From the NCBI GenBank assembly GCA_946011705.1, contig CAMGCA010000109.1, positions 1-6,895 on the forward strand: a DNA stretch of 6,895 bases, read 5' to 3'. The DNA comes from an uncultured Clostridia bacterium. GTDB taxonomy: Bacteria; Bacillota; Clostridia; Oscillospirales; Oscillospiraceae. Both the position numbers and the translations under genes were made by a program. This document shows positions 1 to 6,048 of the stretch, piece by piece. Within the stretch, counting starts at the first letter, position 1. The number at the start of each line of letters is the position of its first letter. The notes below the pieces were generated by a model, which was not told where the DNA came from, did no database searches, and saw only the letters and a program-made list of their open reading frames with translations.

Positions 1-1068
1 GTGGTGCACCGCGATGACGTTGCCGCCGCACTGGGCGATGATGCGGGAGACCTCGATCAGCTGACCGGGCGTGTCTGCCAGTTCGATCAGAAGGTTGGTG
101 GTTCTGCCGGATTTCATCAGGCCCCGGTCAATGACCCGGGACAGGCTGGTCACGTCGATGTTGCCGCCGGAAATCAGGCTGACCACCTTTTTGCCCTCCA
201 AGGGGAACTTGTGGAACATAGCGGCGGCCACGGAGACTGCGCCCGCGCCCTCGGCGATCATCTTCTGCTTTTCAATCAAGGCGAGGATTGCGGCGGCGAT
301 TTCGTCCTCGGTGACGAGGGCAATGTCGTCTACATAATTTTTTACCATTTCGTAGGTGATCTCCCCGGGCTTTTTCACGGCGATTCCGTCGGCGATGGTG
401 GAGACCTTTTCCAGGGCTTCCATGTGGCCGTGGTGCACGGCGTTGAACATACTGGGAGCGCCTGCCGCCTGGACGCCGTAGACCTTGACGTGGGGGGAGA
501 TGGATTTGATGGCGCAGGCCACGCCGGAGATCAGTCCGCCGCCGCCGATGGGCACGATTACCGCGTCCACGTCGCTCATTTCGTTCATGATTTCCAGACC
601 GATGGTGCCTTGCCCCGCGATGACGTACTCGTCGTCAAAGGGGTGGACGAAGGTGTAACCCCGCTCCTCTTTCAGCTCCAGCGCCTTGTTGTAGGCGTCG
701 TCATACACGCCGGGGACGAGGCAGACCTGAGCGCCGTAGCCCTTGGTGGCCTCCACCTTGGAGATGGGGGCGGTATCGGGCAGGCAGATGAGAGAGGAGA
801 TGCCGCACTTGCTGGCGGCGAGAGCCACGCCCTGGGCGTGGTTGCCGGCGGAGCAGGCGATAACGCCCTTTTGCTTTTCCTCGTCGGACAGCATGGCGAT
901 CTTGTAGCCGGAGCCCCGGAGCTTGAAGGAGCCGGTCTTTTGCAGGCACTCGGGCTTGAGATAGAGTTCGCAGTCCTCGGCGATGCCGTAGGCCTTGGCC
1001 AAGGGAGTGGGGCGGATGATGTCCTTCAGGACGACGGAGGCGTGGAAGATTTTGTCGATGGTGACCAT
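1..1068 (-). CDS. ilvA: Threonine ammonia-lyase (threonine deaminase), C-terminus cut by window edge
   Basis: PLP enzyme that converts L-threonine to 2-oxobutanoate and ammonia, the committed step of isoleucine synthesis in the cytoplasm. The 356 residues seen start MVTIDKIFHA. The fold-type II signatures are present: TGSFKLRG with the PLP lysine at K49, SAGNHAQG around 73-80, the phosphate-binding loop IGGGGLISG around 174-182, and SGGN at 300-303. From about residue 325 a single ACT-like regulatory domain begins (TTNLLIELADTPGQL). About 45-50 residues probably lie beyond the window, since relatives with one ACT domain are near 400 residues. The ATG at 1066-1068 follows an AGGAAAG-like ribosome site about 8 nt upstream. 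The gene is the sole visible target of the T-box leader at 1113-1398, which supports a biosynthetic (IlvA) rather than purely catabolic (TdcB) role. On sequence alone a TdcB-type annotation is equally possible. Confidence 0.95.
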   Translation of the reverse strand, partial: MVTIDKIFHASVVLKDIIRPTPLAKAYGIAEDCELYLKPECLQKTGSFKLRGSGYKIAMLSDEEKQKGVIACSAGNHAQGVALAASKCGISSLICLPDTAPISKVEATKGYGAQVCLVPGVYDDAYNKALELKEERGYTFVHPFDDEYVIAGQGTIGLEIMNEMSDVDAVIVPIGGGGLISGVACAIKSISPHVKVYGVQAAGAPSMFNAVHHGHMEALEKVSTIADGIAVKKPGEITYEMVKNYVDDIALVTEDEIAAAILALIEKQKMIAEGAGAVSVAAAMFHKFPLEGKKVVSLISGGNIDVTSLSRVIDRGLMKSGRTTNLLIELADTPGQLIEVSRIIAQCGGNVIAVHH

Positions 1069-1112
1069 ATGTATTTCTTTCCTTTCAGGGGCGATTTTGG
1101 GGATTTAAGGCT

Positions 1113-1151
1113 AAAAAAACACCCTGCCTCTCCAAATCGAAAGAGACAGGG
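1113..1151 (-). terminator. T-box-controlled intrinsic terminator of the ilvA leader
   Basis: Read on the minus strand, CCCTGTCTCT (1151-1142) pairs with AGAGGCAGGG (1131-1122) as a 10-bp stem with one G-T wobble. A 10-nt loop closes it and a run of seven T follows (1119-1113). It ends 44 nt before the ilvA start. Its 5' arm, extended to CTCTTT, can instead pair with AAAGAG just before the T-box bulge, so terminator and antiterminator exclude each other. This is the classic T-box attenuation switch. Confidence 0.9.
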
Positions 1152-1398
1152 CCTTTACAGACATAAAAACCTTGCGGTACCACTCTTTTTGCCGCATGAC
1201 GCGACCACCTCATGACGATCCAACAACCGTCTCCCGCTGTATCGGTCGGGCTCCGTCCCGTCTACTTGGCAAAGCCGTTCAGCAAGGCCGCTCAGAGGCC
1301 AGTATACAATTTCACCCGCCGCTGCCTCGCACCACCCGGCAGCTCTCTGGAGGAGGGAAGGAAACTGCTTTATCCTCTTCAAAGCGTTATCTCTATGT
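1113..1398 (-). promoter_or_regulatory. T-box riboswitch leader of ilvA, probably tRNA-Ile responsive
   Basis: Leader RNA that senses uncharged tRNA and switches transcription of ilvA. Elements in order on the minus strand: Stem I base AGAGG (1378-1374) pairing with CCTCT in the typical CCTCTGAG context (1298-1291); AGAGAG followed by a distal hairpin GCTGCC/GGCAGC (1343-1338 with 1326-1321) with a GGGTGGTGCGA loop; a specifier region TGAAATTGTATACTGG (1314-1299); a middle region containing ACGGGACGGAGCCCG; then the T-box AGAGTGGTACCGCAAG (1186-1171). The TGGT of the bulge (1182-1179) would pair with an ACCA tRNA 3' end. The specifier region contains ATT (1310-1308) and ATA (1305-1303), both isoleucine codons, matching the role of ilvA. 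The exact specifier register is not certain. The 5' end is inferred from the promoter. Confidence 0.92.
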
Positions 1399-1405
1399 GA
1401 GGAGG

Positions 1406-1434
1406 ATTATAGCACGAATTATGTCGGGTGTCAA
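1406..1434 (-). promoter_or_regulatory. Sigma-A promoter of the ilvA T-box leader
   Basis: On the minus strand, TTGACA (1434-1429) and TATAAT (1411-1406) are separated by exactly 17 bp: both hexamers and the spacing match the vegetative consensus perfectly. Transcription would start near the A at 1398, just before Stem I of the T-box leader. A promoter this strong fits a transcript controlled mainly downstream, by attenuation. Confidence 0.92.
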
Positions 1435-1471
1435 GCATGGAAATGCAAAAGTCTCTCAGGGGAATACATAT

Positions 1472-1505
1472 TCGTAGGGCTTAAGTCATGACTTAAGCCC
1501 TACGA
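1472..1505. repeat. Perfect 34-bp palindrome between ilvE and ilvA
   Basis: The arm TCGTAGGGCTTAAGTCA (1472-1488) is followed immediately by its exact reverse complement (1489-1505), with no spacer. It sits 37 bp upstream of the ilvA -35 box and 5 bp from the ilvE terminator hairpin. No T-run follows on either strand, so it is not a typical intrinsic terminator itself. It could be a copy of a dispersed palindromic repeat, an operator-like site, or an extra RNA hairpin stabilising the ilvE 3' end. The sequence alone does not decide between these. Confidence 0.85.
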
Positions 1506-1510
1506 TGAAA

Positions 1511-1538
1511 CACCGGGGACGGTTTCTCGTCCCCGGTG
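1511..1538 (-). terminator. Hairpin after ilvE, likely terminator, REP-like in sequence
   Basis: CACCGGGGACG (1511-1521) pairs with CGTCCCCGGTG (1528-1538) as a perfect 11-bp GC-rich stem with a 6-nt loop. On the minus strand it begins 6 nt after the ilvE stop codon and is followed by only TTTCAT, a weak U tract, so termination may be partial. The GGGGACGGTTTCTCGTCCCC core resembles dispersed REP-type palindromes that I recall from Clostridia; that resemblance is from memory, not a search. Confidence 0.7.
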
Positions 1539-1544
1539 CAATGC

Positions 1545-2555
1545 TTATTCGATAACCTGAATCCAGCCCTCGGGGGCCTCAATGCGGCCCATCTGGATGC
1601 CGGTGAGGGTGTCGTAGAGCTTCTGGATGGTGGGGCCCATGCCGGCGTAGTGGATTTCCTTGCCGTGGTCTACGATGGTACCCAAGGGGGAGATGACGGC
1701 GGCGGTGCCGCACAGACCTGCCTCGGTGAAGTCGCCCAGCTCGGTCAGGGCCACGGGACGCTCCTCAACCTCCATGCCCAGGTACTCCTTGGCAACGTAC
1801 ACCAGAGAGCGGCGGGTGATGGAGGGCAGAATGGTGTCGGACTTGGGGGTGACAAGGGTGTTGCCCTTAACGAAGATGATGTTGGCGCCGCCGGTTTCCT
1901 CGATGTGGGTGCGGGTGGCGGAGTCCACATACACGTTCTCGTCGTAGCCCTTCTCGTGGGCATCCACGATGTTATAAAGGCTCATGGCGTAGTTCAGGCC
2001 GGCCTTGACGTGACCGGTGCCCCGGGGGGCGGCGCGGTCGAGGTCGGAGATGCGGACGGTCAGGGGCTTTACGCCGCCCTTGAAGTAGGGGCCCACAGGG
2101 GTGGCGAAGACCCGGAACTGGTACTCATTGGCGGGCTTGACGCCGATAATGGAATCATAGCCGAACATGAAGGGCCGTATGTACAGAGTTGCGCCGGAGC
2201 CGAAGGGAGGAACCCACTGGGCATTGGCCCGGACGGTCTGGACAACCGCGTCCACGAACTTATCCTCGGGGTAGACGGGCATCTTCAGACGCGCGCAGGA
2301 CTGGGCCATCCGGGCGGCGTTCAGGTCGGGGCGGAAGCAGACGATGCGGCCGTCCTCGGCGGTGTAGGCCTTCATGCCCTCAAAACAGGTCTGGGCGTAT
2401 TGCAGCACGCAGGCGCACTCGCTCATGGTGATGGTGGCGTCGTCGGTCAGGCAGCCTGCATCCCAGGCGCCGTTTTTGTAGTTGGAGACGAACCGCTTGT
2501 CGGTCTTGACGTAGCCGAAGCCAAGGCTGCTCCAGTCGATATTTTTCTTTTCCAT
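1545..2555 (-). CDS. ilvE: Branched-chain amino acid aminotransferase (fold type IV, BCAT)
   Basis: PLP enzyme performing the last step of isoleucine, valine and leucine synthesis, moving an amino group from glutamate to the 2-oxo acids. The protein is 336 residues (MEKKNIDW...), the length of the longer BCAT subgroup rather than the roughly 300-residue E. coli type. Visible signatures: CFEGMKAY near 57-64, FRPDLNAARM near 74-83, YIRPF near 125-129, GHVKAGLNYA with the expected PLP lysine K184, EETGGANIIFV near 219-229, ITRRSL near 246-251, and GTAAVISPLG at 283-292. I chose ATG 2553-2555 because GAGAGG (2569-2564) sits 8 nt upstream; the in-frame GTG at 2562-2564 overlaps that ribosome site and is unlikely to be used. 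The gene has its own promoter and 3' hairpin, so it appears to be a single-gene transcript separate from ilvA. Confidence 0.96.
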   Translation of the reverse strand: MEKKNIDWSSLGFGYVKTDKRFVSNYKNGAWDAGCLTDDATITMSECACVLQYAQTCFEGMKAYTAEDGRIVCFRPDLNAARMAQSCARLKMPVYPEDKFVDAVVQTVRANAQWVPPFGSGATLYIRPFMFGYDSIIGVKPANEYQFRVFATPVGPYFKGGVKPLTVRISDLDRAAPRGTGHVKAGLNYAMSLYNIVDAHEKGYDENVYVDSATRTHIEETGGANIIFVKGNTLVTPKSDTILPSITRRSLVYVAKEYLGMEVEERPVALTELGDFTEAGLCGTAAVISPLGTIVDHGKEIHYAGMGPTIQKLYDTLTGIQMGRIEAPEGWIQVIE

Positions 2556-2590
2556 GGGAAACACCTCTCATAGCTATCAGATGATTCTCC

Positions 2591-2619
2591 ATTTTACCAC
2601 TGCTGCCGCCCCAGGTCAA
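2591..2619 (-). promoter_or_regulatory. Sigma-A promoter of ilvE
   Basis: On the minus strand, TTGACC (2619-2614) and TAAAAT (2596-2591) are 17 bp apart, each one base from consensus. The start point would be near 2585, giving a 5' leader of only about 30 nt. There is no room for a T-box, unlike ilvA. Confidence 0.8.
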
Positions 2620-2642
2620 TAGGGCGGGACGAAAAATGTTTC

Positions 2643-2667
2643 TTCCTGACGGACAGATGTTCCTGAC
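2643..2667. repeat. Two direct copies of TTCCTGAC upstream of the ilvE promoter
   Basis: TTCCTGAC occurs at 2643-2650 and 2660-2667, start points 17 bp apart, lying 24-48 bp upstream of the ilvE -35 box and upstream of the his promoter on the other strand. The second copy is inside a small dyad, ATGT...ACAT (2657-2669). Spaced direct repeats in this place could bind a regulator, but two 8-bp copies are weak evidence. Confidence 0.3.
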
Positions 2668-2709
2668 ATAAACGCACAAAAACAGTTGGCTGAATTTGTA
2701 AAAAATGAC

Positions 2710-2738
2710 TTGACTTTAGCGGTGTAAAGTGATAAAGT
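2710..2738 (+). promoter_or_regulatory. Probable promoter of the yerC-his operon
   Basis: TTGACT (2710-2715) and TAAAGT (2733-2738) are 17 bp apart. The -35 matches consensus at five of six bases and the -10 at four of six. Transcription would begin near 2745, about 30 nt before the yerC start, so no RNA leader or T-box precedes this operon. The weaker -10 and the overlapping dyads fit repressor control. Confidence 0.65.
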
Positions 2739-2743
2739 TATCA
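2713..2743. promoter_or_regulatory. Candidate operator dyads overlapping the his promoter
   Basis: Two inverted repeats lie over the promoter: ACTTTA-6 nt-TAAAGT (2713-2718 with 2725-2730) and TGATAA-AG-TTATCA (2730-2743), the latter across the -10 box. TAAAGT also recurs directly at 2733-2738. A dimeric TrpR-family protein bound here would block RNA polymerase. The regulator YerC is encoded directly downstream, so autoregulation of the operon is a natural inference; no binding-site consensus was available to compare. Confidence 0.45.
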
Positions 2744-2774
2744 AAACAAAATAGGTGGAAAGGAATCGAGTATC

Positions 2775-3095
2775 ATGACAAAACTACGACACCGTGACGA
2801 GGAATTGTTTTACGAAGCCATTCTGACCCTGCGCACGCAGGAAGAATGCAGACGCTTTTTTGAGGATATCTGCACCATTAAGGAATTGCAGGCCATTTCC
2901 CAGCGGATGCGGGTGGCCTGCCTGCTGGACAGCGGCAAAAACTATTTAGAGGTGTCGGAGACCACCGGGGCCAGCTCCGCCACCATCAGTCGGGTGAATC
3001 GGTGCTTAAACTACGGCAGCGGCTACCGGGAGGCTATCGACAATTTGAAGAAAGCGGGAAAGCTCAATGACGACGGATCAGATTTGGAGAAATGA
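2775..3095 (+). CDS. yerC: TrpR-family transcriptional regulator YerC, probable histidine regulator
   Basis: Small DNA-binding protein of 106 residues in the Trp repressor superfamily, YerC/YecD branch. The family core is clear: EECRRFFEDICTIKELQAIS at 23-42, AQR-like SQRMRVACLL at 42-51, then a helix-turn-helix at about 57-78 ending TGASSATISRVNRCL, followed by the typical YGSGY. There is no ligand or enzymatic domain. It is the first gene of the operon and overlaps hisZ by 29 nt. Comparative genomics has linked YerC proteins to control of his genes in Firmicutes, which fits this context, but whether histidine itself is the effector is not shown by the sequence. The ATG follows AAGGA about 10 nt upstream. 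Confidence 0.93.
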   Translation: MTKLRHRDEELFYEAILTLRTQEECRRFFEDICTIKELQAISQRMRVACLLDSGKNYLEVSETTGASSATISRVNRCLNYGSGYREAIDNLKKAGKLNDDGSDLEK

Positions 3096-4140
3096 GGAGC
3101 AGGCGGTGTTCGCCCTGCGGGGGCTGTACCAGCGCTACGGCTACGCTCCGTATAAAATGAGCCAGTTTGAAGAATACGACCTGTATGTGCGCAACAAGGA
3201 CTTTTTGATTTCGGATAAGATTATCACCTTCTCCGGCGAGGGCGGCAAGCTCATGGCCCTGAAACCCGATGTAACACTGTCCATCGTGAAGAACGCCCCG
3301 GAGGAACCCGGCGTGGTGCAGAAGGTCTACTACAGCGAGAACGTCTACCGGGATTACCGGGAGATCATGCAGGCGGGGCTGGAATGTGTGGGCGACCTGA
3401 CGGACTACGACATCGCCGAGGCGGTGCTGCTGGCGGTGAAGAGTCTGGACACGCTAGGGGGCCGGTATGTGCTGGATATCTCCCACATGGGCCTGCTGGC
3501 GGCGGTGCTGGAGCGCTGCGGCTTTGATGAGGTGAAGCAGAAGCAGGCTATGGCCTGCCTGCGGCAGAAGAATACCCATGATTTAAGGCAGCTGTGCGGG
3601 GAGAACGAGGAAGGCTGGCAGACATTGCAGGCTATCTCCGCCTGCCGGGGCGGGGCGGAGGCGCTGGAAGCACTGTCCCCTTACCTGACCGGGGAAGCGG
3701 AACAGACGGCGGTGGCGGAGCTGAAAGCTCTGCTGGAAATGCTGAAAGAACGAGGCTATGAGGAATGCGTGCGGATGGATTTCTCCGTCAGTAACGACCT
3801 GGGCTATTACAGCGGCGTGGTGTTCCGGGGCTATTTGGAGGGAATTCCCGCGAGCATTCTCTCTGGCGGGCAGTATGATAAGCTGCCCCGGAAAATGGGC
3901 CGGAAGAGCCGTGCCATCGGCTTCGCGGTGTATGCCGATTTGTTACAGGAACGGAACCGGGAGGATGGCGCTTTTGATGTGGACACGCTGGTTCTCCACG
4001 ATGGCACCGTGCCCCTGGCTGAGGTGAACCGGGCGGCGAAGGCGGCATCGAAGAACGGAAGCGTGCTGGTGGCTACCACCGCGCCCAAGGGCAGAAGCTG
4101 GAAGAATCTGATAGAGTTAAAAGGAGTGGCGGCGCAATGA
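3067..4140 (+). CDS. hisZ: ATP phosphoribosyltransferase regulatory subunit
   Basis: Catalytically inactive paralogue of histidyl-tRNA synthetase that joins short HisG to form active, histidine-inhibited ATP phosphoribosyltransferase. It is 357 residues long and reads as a class II synthetase core: YGYAPYKMSQFEEYDLY (24-40), LMALKPDVTLS (62-72, where HisRS usually has LRPE/D-T), YSENVYRDYREIMQAGLE (89-106), NDLGYYSGVVFRGY (243-256) matching the HisRS LDYYTG region, GGQYDKL (267-273) and RAIGFAV (282-288). After the last motif no arginine of HisRS motif 3 appears, and no full anticodon-binding domain follows, so this is HisZ rather than a synthetase. The ATG at 3067 lies inside yerC in another frame, with GGGAAAG a few bases upstream; the nearest in-frame alternative is a GTG at 3106. 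It overlaps hisG by 4 nt. Confidence 0.93.
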   Translation: MTTDQIWRNEEQAVFALRGLYQRYGYAPYKMSQFEEYDLYVRNKDFLISDKIITFSGEGGKLMALKPDVTLSIVKNAPEEPGVVQKVYYSENVYRDYREIMQAGLECVGDLTDYDIAEAVLLAVKSLDTLGGRYVLDISHMGLLAAVLERCGFDEVKQKQAMACLRQKNTHDLRQLCGENEEGWQTLQAISACRGGAEALEALSPYLTGEAEQTAVAELKALLEMLKERGYEECVRMDFSVSNDLGYYSGVVFRGYLEGIPASILSGGQYDKLPRKMGRKSRAIGFAVYADLLQERNREDGAFDVDTLVLHDGTVPLAEVNRAAKAASKNGSVLVATTAPKGRSWKNLIELKGVAAQ

Positions 4141-4775
4141 AGGATTGGATTAACATTGCCCTTCCCAAGGGCCGGCTGGGTGAAAAGGCCTATGGGATGC
4201 TCAAAAACAGTGGCTACCCCTGCCCCGCCATCGAGGACCCGGGCAGAAAGCTGATCTTCGAGAACCCGGAAAAAATGGTTCGCTACTTCTGGGTCAAGCC
4301 CTCGGACGTTGCCATCTACGTGGAGCGGGGAGCAGCGGACCTGGGCATCGTGGGCAAGGATATATTGCTTGAATACGAGCCGGAGGTCTACGAGCTTTTG
4401 GATTTGAAAATGGGAAAGTGCCGCATGGCGGTGGCAGGAAAGAAGGATTTCCGGGAACCGGTGGGGCAGACCCTGAAGGTCGCCACCAAATTTCCCAACA
4501 TTACCCGGAATTTCTATGCCGGAAAGTGCCGGGACATCGATATTATCCACCTGAACGGCTCCATTGAGCTGGCCCCGATCTTAGGCCTGAGCCACGTCAT
4601 CGTGGATATTGTGGAGACGGGCACGACACTGCGGGAAAATAATCTGGCGGTGCACGAGGAGATCGTGCCCATCAGCGCCCGGCTCATTGCCAACGTGGCC
4701 AGCTATCAGTTCAAAGATGCGCAAATCAATGCCATTCGGGAGAGTTTGCGGAAGCAGGTGGAAGAAAATGATTAA
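4137..4775 (+). CDS. hisG: ATP phosphoribosyltransferase catalytic subunit, short form
   Basis: Catalyses the first step of histidine synthesis, joining ATP and PRPP to give phosphoribosyl-ATP. The protein has 212 residues, the HisG-short type lacking the C-terminal histidine-binding domain of the roughly 300-residue long form, so it needs HisZ, which is encoded just upstream. Signatures: NIALPKGRLGEKA at 6-18, ERGAADLGIVGKDIL at 63-77, and the PRPP-binding loop DIVETGTTLRENNL at 157-170. It starts at the ATG of an ATGA overlap with the hisZ stop; AAGGAG (4121-4126) lies 10 nt upstream within hisZ. The last 8 nt overlap hisD. Tight overlap with hisZ suits balanced synthesis of the two subunits. 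Confidence 0.97.
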   Translation: MKDWINIALPKGRLGEKAYGMLKNSGYPCPAIEDPGRKLIFENPEKMVRYFWVKPSDVAIYVERGAADLGIVGKDILLEYEPEVYELLDLKMGKCRMAVAGKKDFREPVGQTLKVATKFPNITRNFYAGKCRDIDIIHLNGSIELAPILGLSHVIVDIVETGTTLRENNLAVHEEIVPISARLIANVASYQFKDAQINAIRESLRKQVEEND

Positions 4776-6048
4776 AATTATGAAATACGGGCAGGTGCCG
4801 AATTCCGAGATTTTTGCGCGGGTCACCCCTACGGTGGATGTGTCGGGCATCGTGACCGACATTCTTTACGATGTGCGCAAAAACGGCGACCAGGCGGTGT
4901 TTGCCTACTGCGCGAAATTCGACAAGGCGGAGCTTACCACCCTGGAAGTCTCCAAACAGGAGATTGAAGAAGCGCTGAATCAGGTTGAGCCGGAATTTTT
5001 GAAGATTTTGGAGGAAGCGGCGGCAAATATTCGCGCTTTCCACTCCCGTCAGGTGCGCAATAGCTTTGTGATGGCGGACAAGCCCGGCATCGTGCTGGGC
5101 CAGAAGGTGACCCCCATCGAGAAGGTGGGCGTCTACGTTCCCGGGGGTACGGCGGCTTACCCTTCCACCGTGCTGATGGACACCATCCCCGCGAAAATCG
5201 CCGGGTGTCCCCAGATTGTGATGGTGACCCCTCCCGGCAGAGACGGAAAGGTGAACCCCGCCATTCTGGCGGCGGCCAGCATCGCCGGGGTAGACAGAAT
5301 TTTCAAGGTCGGCGGGGCACAGGCCATTGCTGCTCTGGCCTACGGCACGCAGTCCATTCCCAAGGTGGATAAAATTGTCGGCCCCGGCAACGCCTTCGTG
5401 GCGGAGGCCAAGAAGCAGGTTTTTGGCATGGTGTCCATCGACATGATCGCGGGACCCAGTGAGATTCTGGTGATTGCCGACGGGAAAAGCAACCCCGTTC
5501 ATGTAGCCGCAGACCTTTTAAGTCAGGCCGAGCACGACAAGCTGGCCAGCGCGGTGCTGGTGACGGACAGTGAAGTATTGGCGAAAGCCGTCAGCGAGGA
5601 GCTGGAACGCCAGCTGCCCAAGCTGCCCCGGGAGGAGATTGCCCGGGCTTCCATTGAGAATAACGGCAAGATCATTGTGGCAAACAGCCTGATGGCGGGC
5701 ATTGAAATCGCCAACGAGATTGCTCCGGAGCATCTGGAGCTGATGGTGGAGGACCCCTTTGCTTACTTGGACGCAGTGAAAAACGCCGGTTCCATCTTCA
5801 TGGGCCGCAGCTGCCCGGAGGCGCTGGGCGACTACTTTGCCGGCCCCAACCACACCCTGCCCACCTCCGGCACAGCCCGGTTTTCCAGCCCCCTGAGCGT
5901 GGACGATTTCGTGAAAAAGAGCCAGTTCAGCTACTACACCTCTGACGCACTGGCAGCGGTGACGGAGAAAATCGCGGCATTTGCGGAAAAAGAGGGACTC
6001 CGGGCCCATGGCCGCAGCGTCACCATCCGGAAGGAGGGGTTAGATTGA
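4768..6048 (+). CDS. hisD: Histidinol dehydrogenase
   Basis: Zinc- and NAD-dependent enzyme that oxidises L-histidinol through histidinal to L-histidine, the last two steps of the pathway. The 426 residues match the usual length of about 430. Visible features: GVYVPGGTAAYPS at 121-133, KVGGAQAIAALAYGT at 180-194, GPGNAFVAEAK at 205-215, DMIAGPSE at 225-232. Expected zinc ligands are Q253 and H256 (SQAEHD), D355 (GDYFAGPNHTLPT) and H414 (RAHGRSV); the catalytic pair is E321-H322 (PEHLEL). The frame is open further upstream to 4609, but that part translates hisG in a wrong frame and has no similarity to HisD. ATG 4768 is preferred: AGGTGG (4756-4761) lies 6 nt upstream and the length fits. ATG 4780 is a less likely alternative. 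It overlaps hisG by 8 nt and hisC by 4 nt. Confidence 0.97.
   Translation: MIKIMKYGQVPNSEIFARVTPTVDVSGIVTDILYDVRKNGDQAVFAYCAKFDKAELTTLEVSKQEIEEALNQVEPEFLKILEEAAANIRAFHSRQVRNSFVMADKPGIVLGQKVTPIEKVGVYVPGGTAAYPSTVLMDTIPAKIAGCPQIVMVTPPGRDGKVNPAILAAASIAGVDRIFKVGGAQAIAALAYGTQSIPKVDKIVGPGNAFVAEAKKQVFGMVSIDMIAGPSEILVIADGKSNPVHVAADLLSQAEHDKLASAVLVTDSEVLAKAVSEELERQLPKLPREEIARASIENNGKIIVANSLMAGIEIANEIAPEHLELMVEDPFAYLDAVKNAGSIFMGRSCPEALGDYFAGPNHTLPTSGTARFSSPLSVDDFVKKSQFSYYTSDALAAVTEKIAAFAEKEGLRAHGRSVTIRKEGLD
6031..6037 (+). promoter_or_regulatory. Strong ribosome binding site for hisC
   Basis: AAGGAGG is a full complement to the 16S 3' end and lies 7 nt before the TTG at 6045-6047, inside the end of hisD. 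No ATG or GTG in the hisC frame is near, so this site decides the start. Confidence 0.85.

Noticed and set aside
1..1215. 404-residue open frame on the plus strand
   Set aside because: It lies opposite ilvA and its T-box leader. Its composition (rich in G, D, H, V) is that of an antisense shadow of a GC-rich gene, with no recognisable domain.
1155..1477. Short open frames on both strands between ilvA and ilvE
   Set aside because: They translate the structured T-box leader, its promoter or the palindrome. None has a convincing ribosome site or family resemblance.
1536..2573. 345-residue open frame on the plus strand
   Set aside because: Exactly antisense to ilvE, which has full BCAT motifs, a promoter and a ribosome site. 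The plus frame is low-complexity and has no domain.
2739..2774. T-box or histidine attenuator before the his operon
   Set aside because: The leader from the predicted start to yerC is only about 30 nt, with no hairpin, histidine codon run or T-box motif.
3067..4140. Histidyl-tRNA synthetase (hisS) instead of hisZ
   Set aside because: Key HisRS features are altered or absent (LKPDVT, no motif 3 arginine, no full anticodon-binding domain), and the gene lies next to a short-form hisG.
3831..4550. 239-residue minus-strand frame opposite hisZ/hisG
   Set aside because: Shadow of two well-identified genes; no motif and no promoter.
4609..4767. N-terminal extension of the hisD frame
   Set aside because: These codons read hisG in another frame and would add 53 residues unlike any HisD; ATG 4768 with its ribosome site gives the family length.
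4726..6009. Minus-strand frames opposite hisD (258 and 163 residues)
   Set aside because: Antisense shadows with biased composition and no supporting signals.
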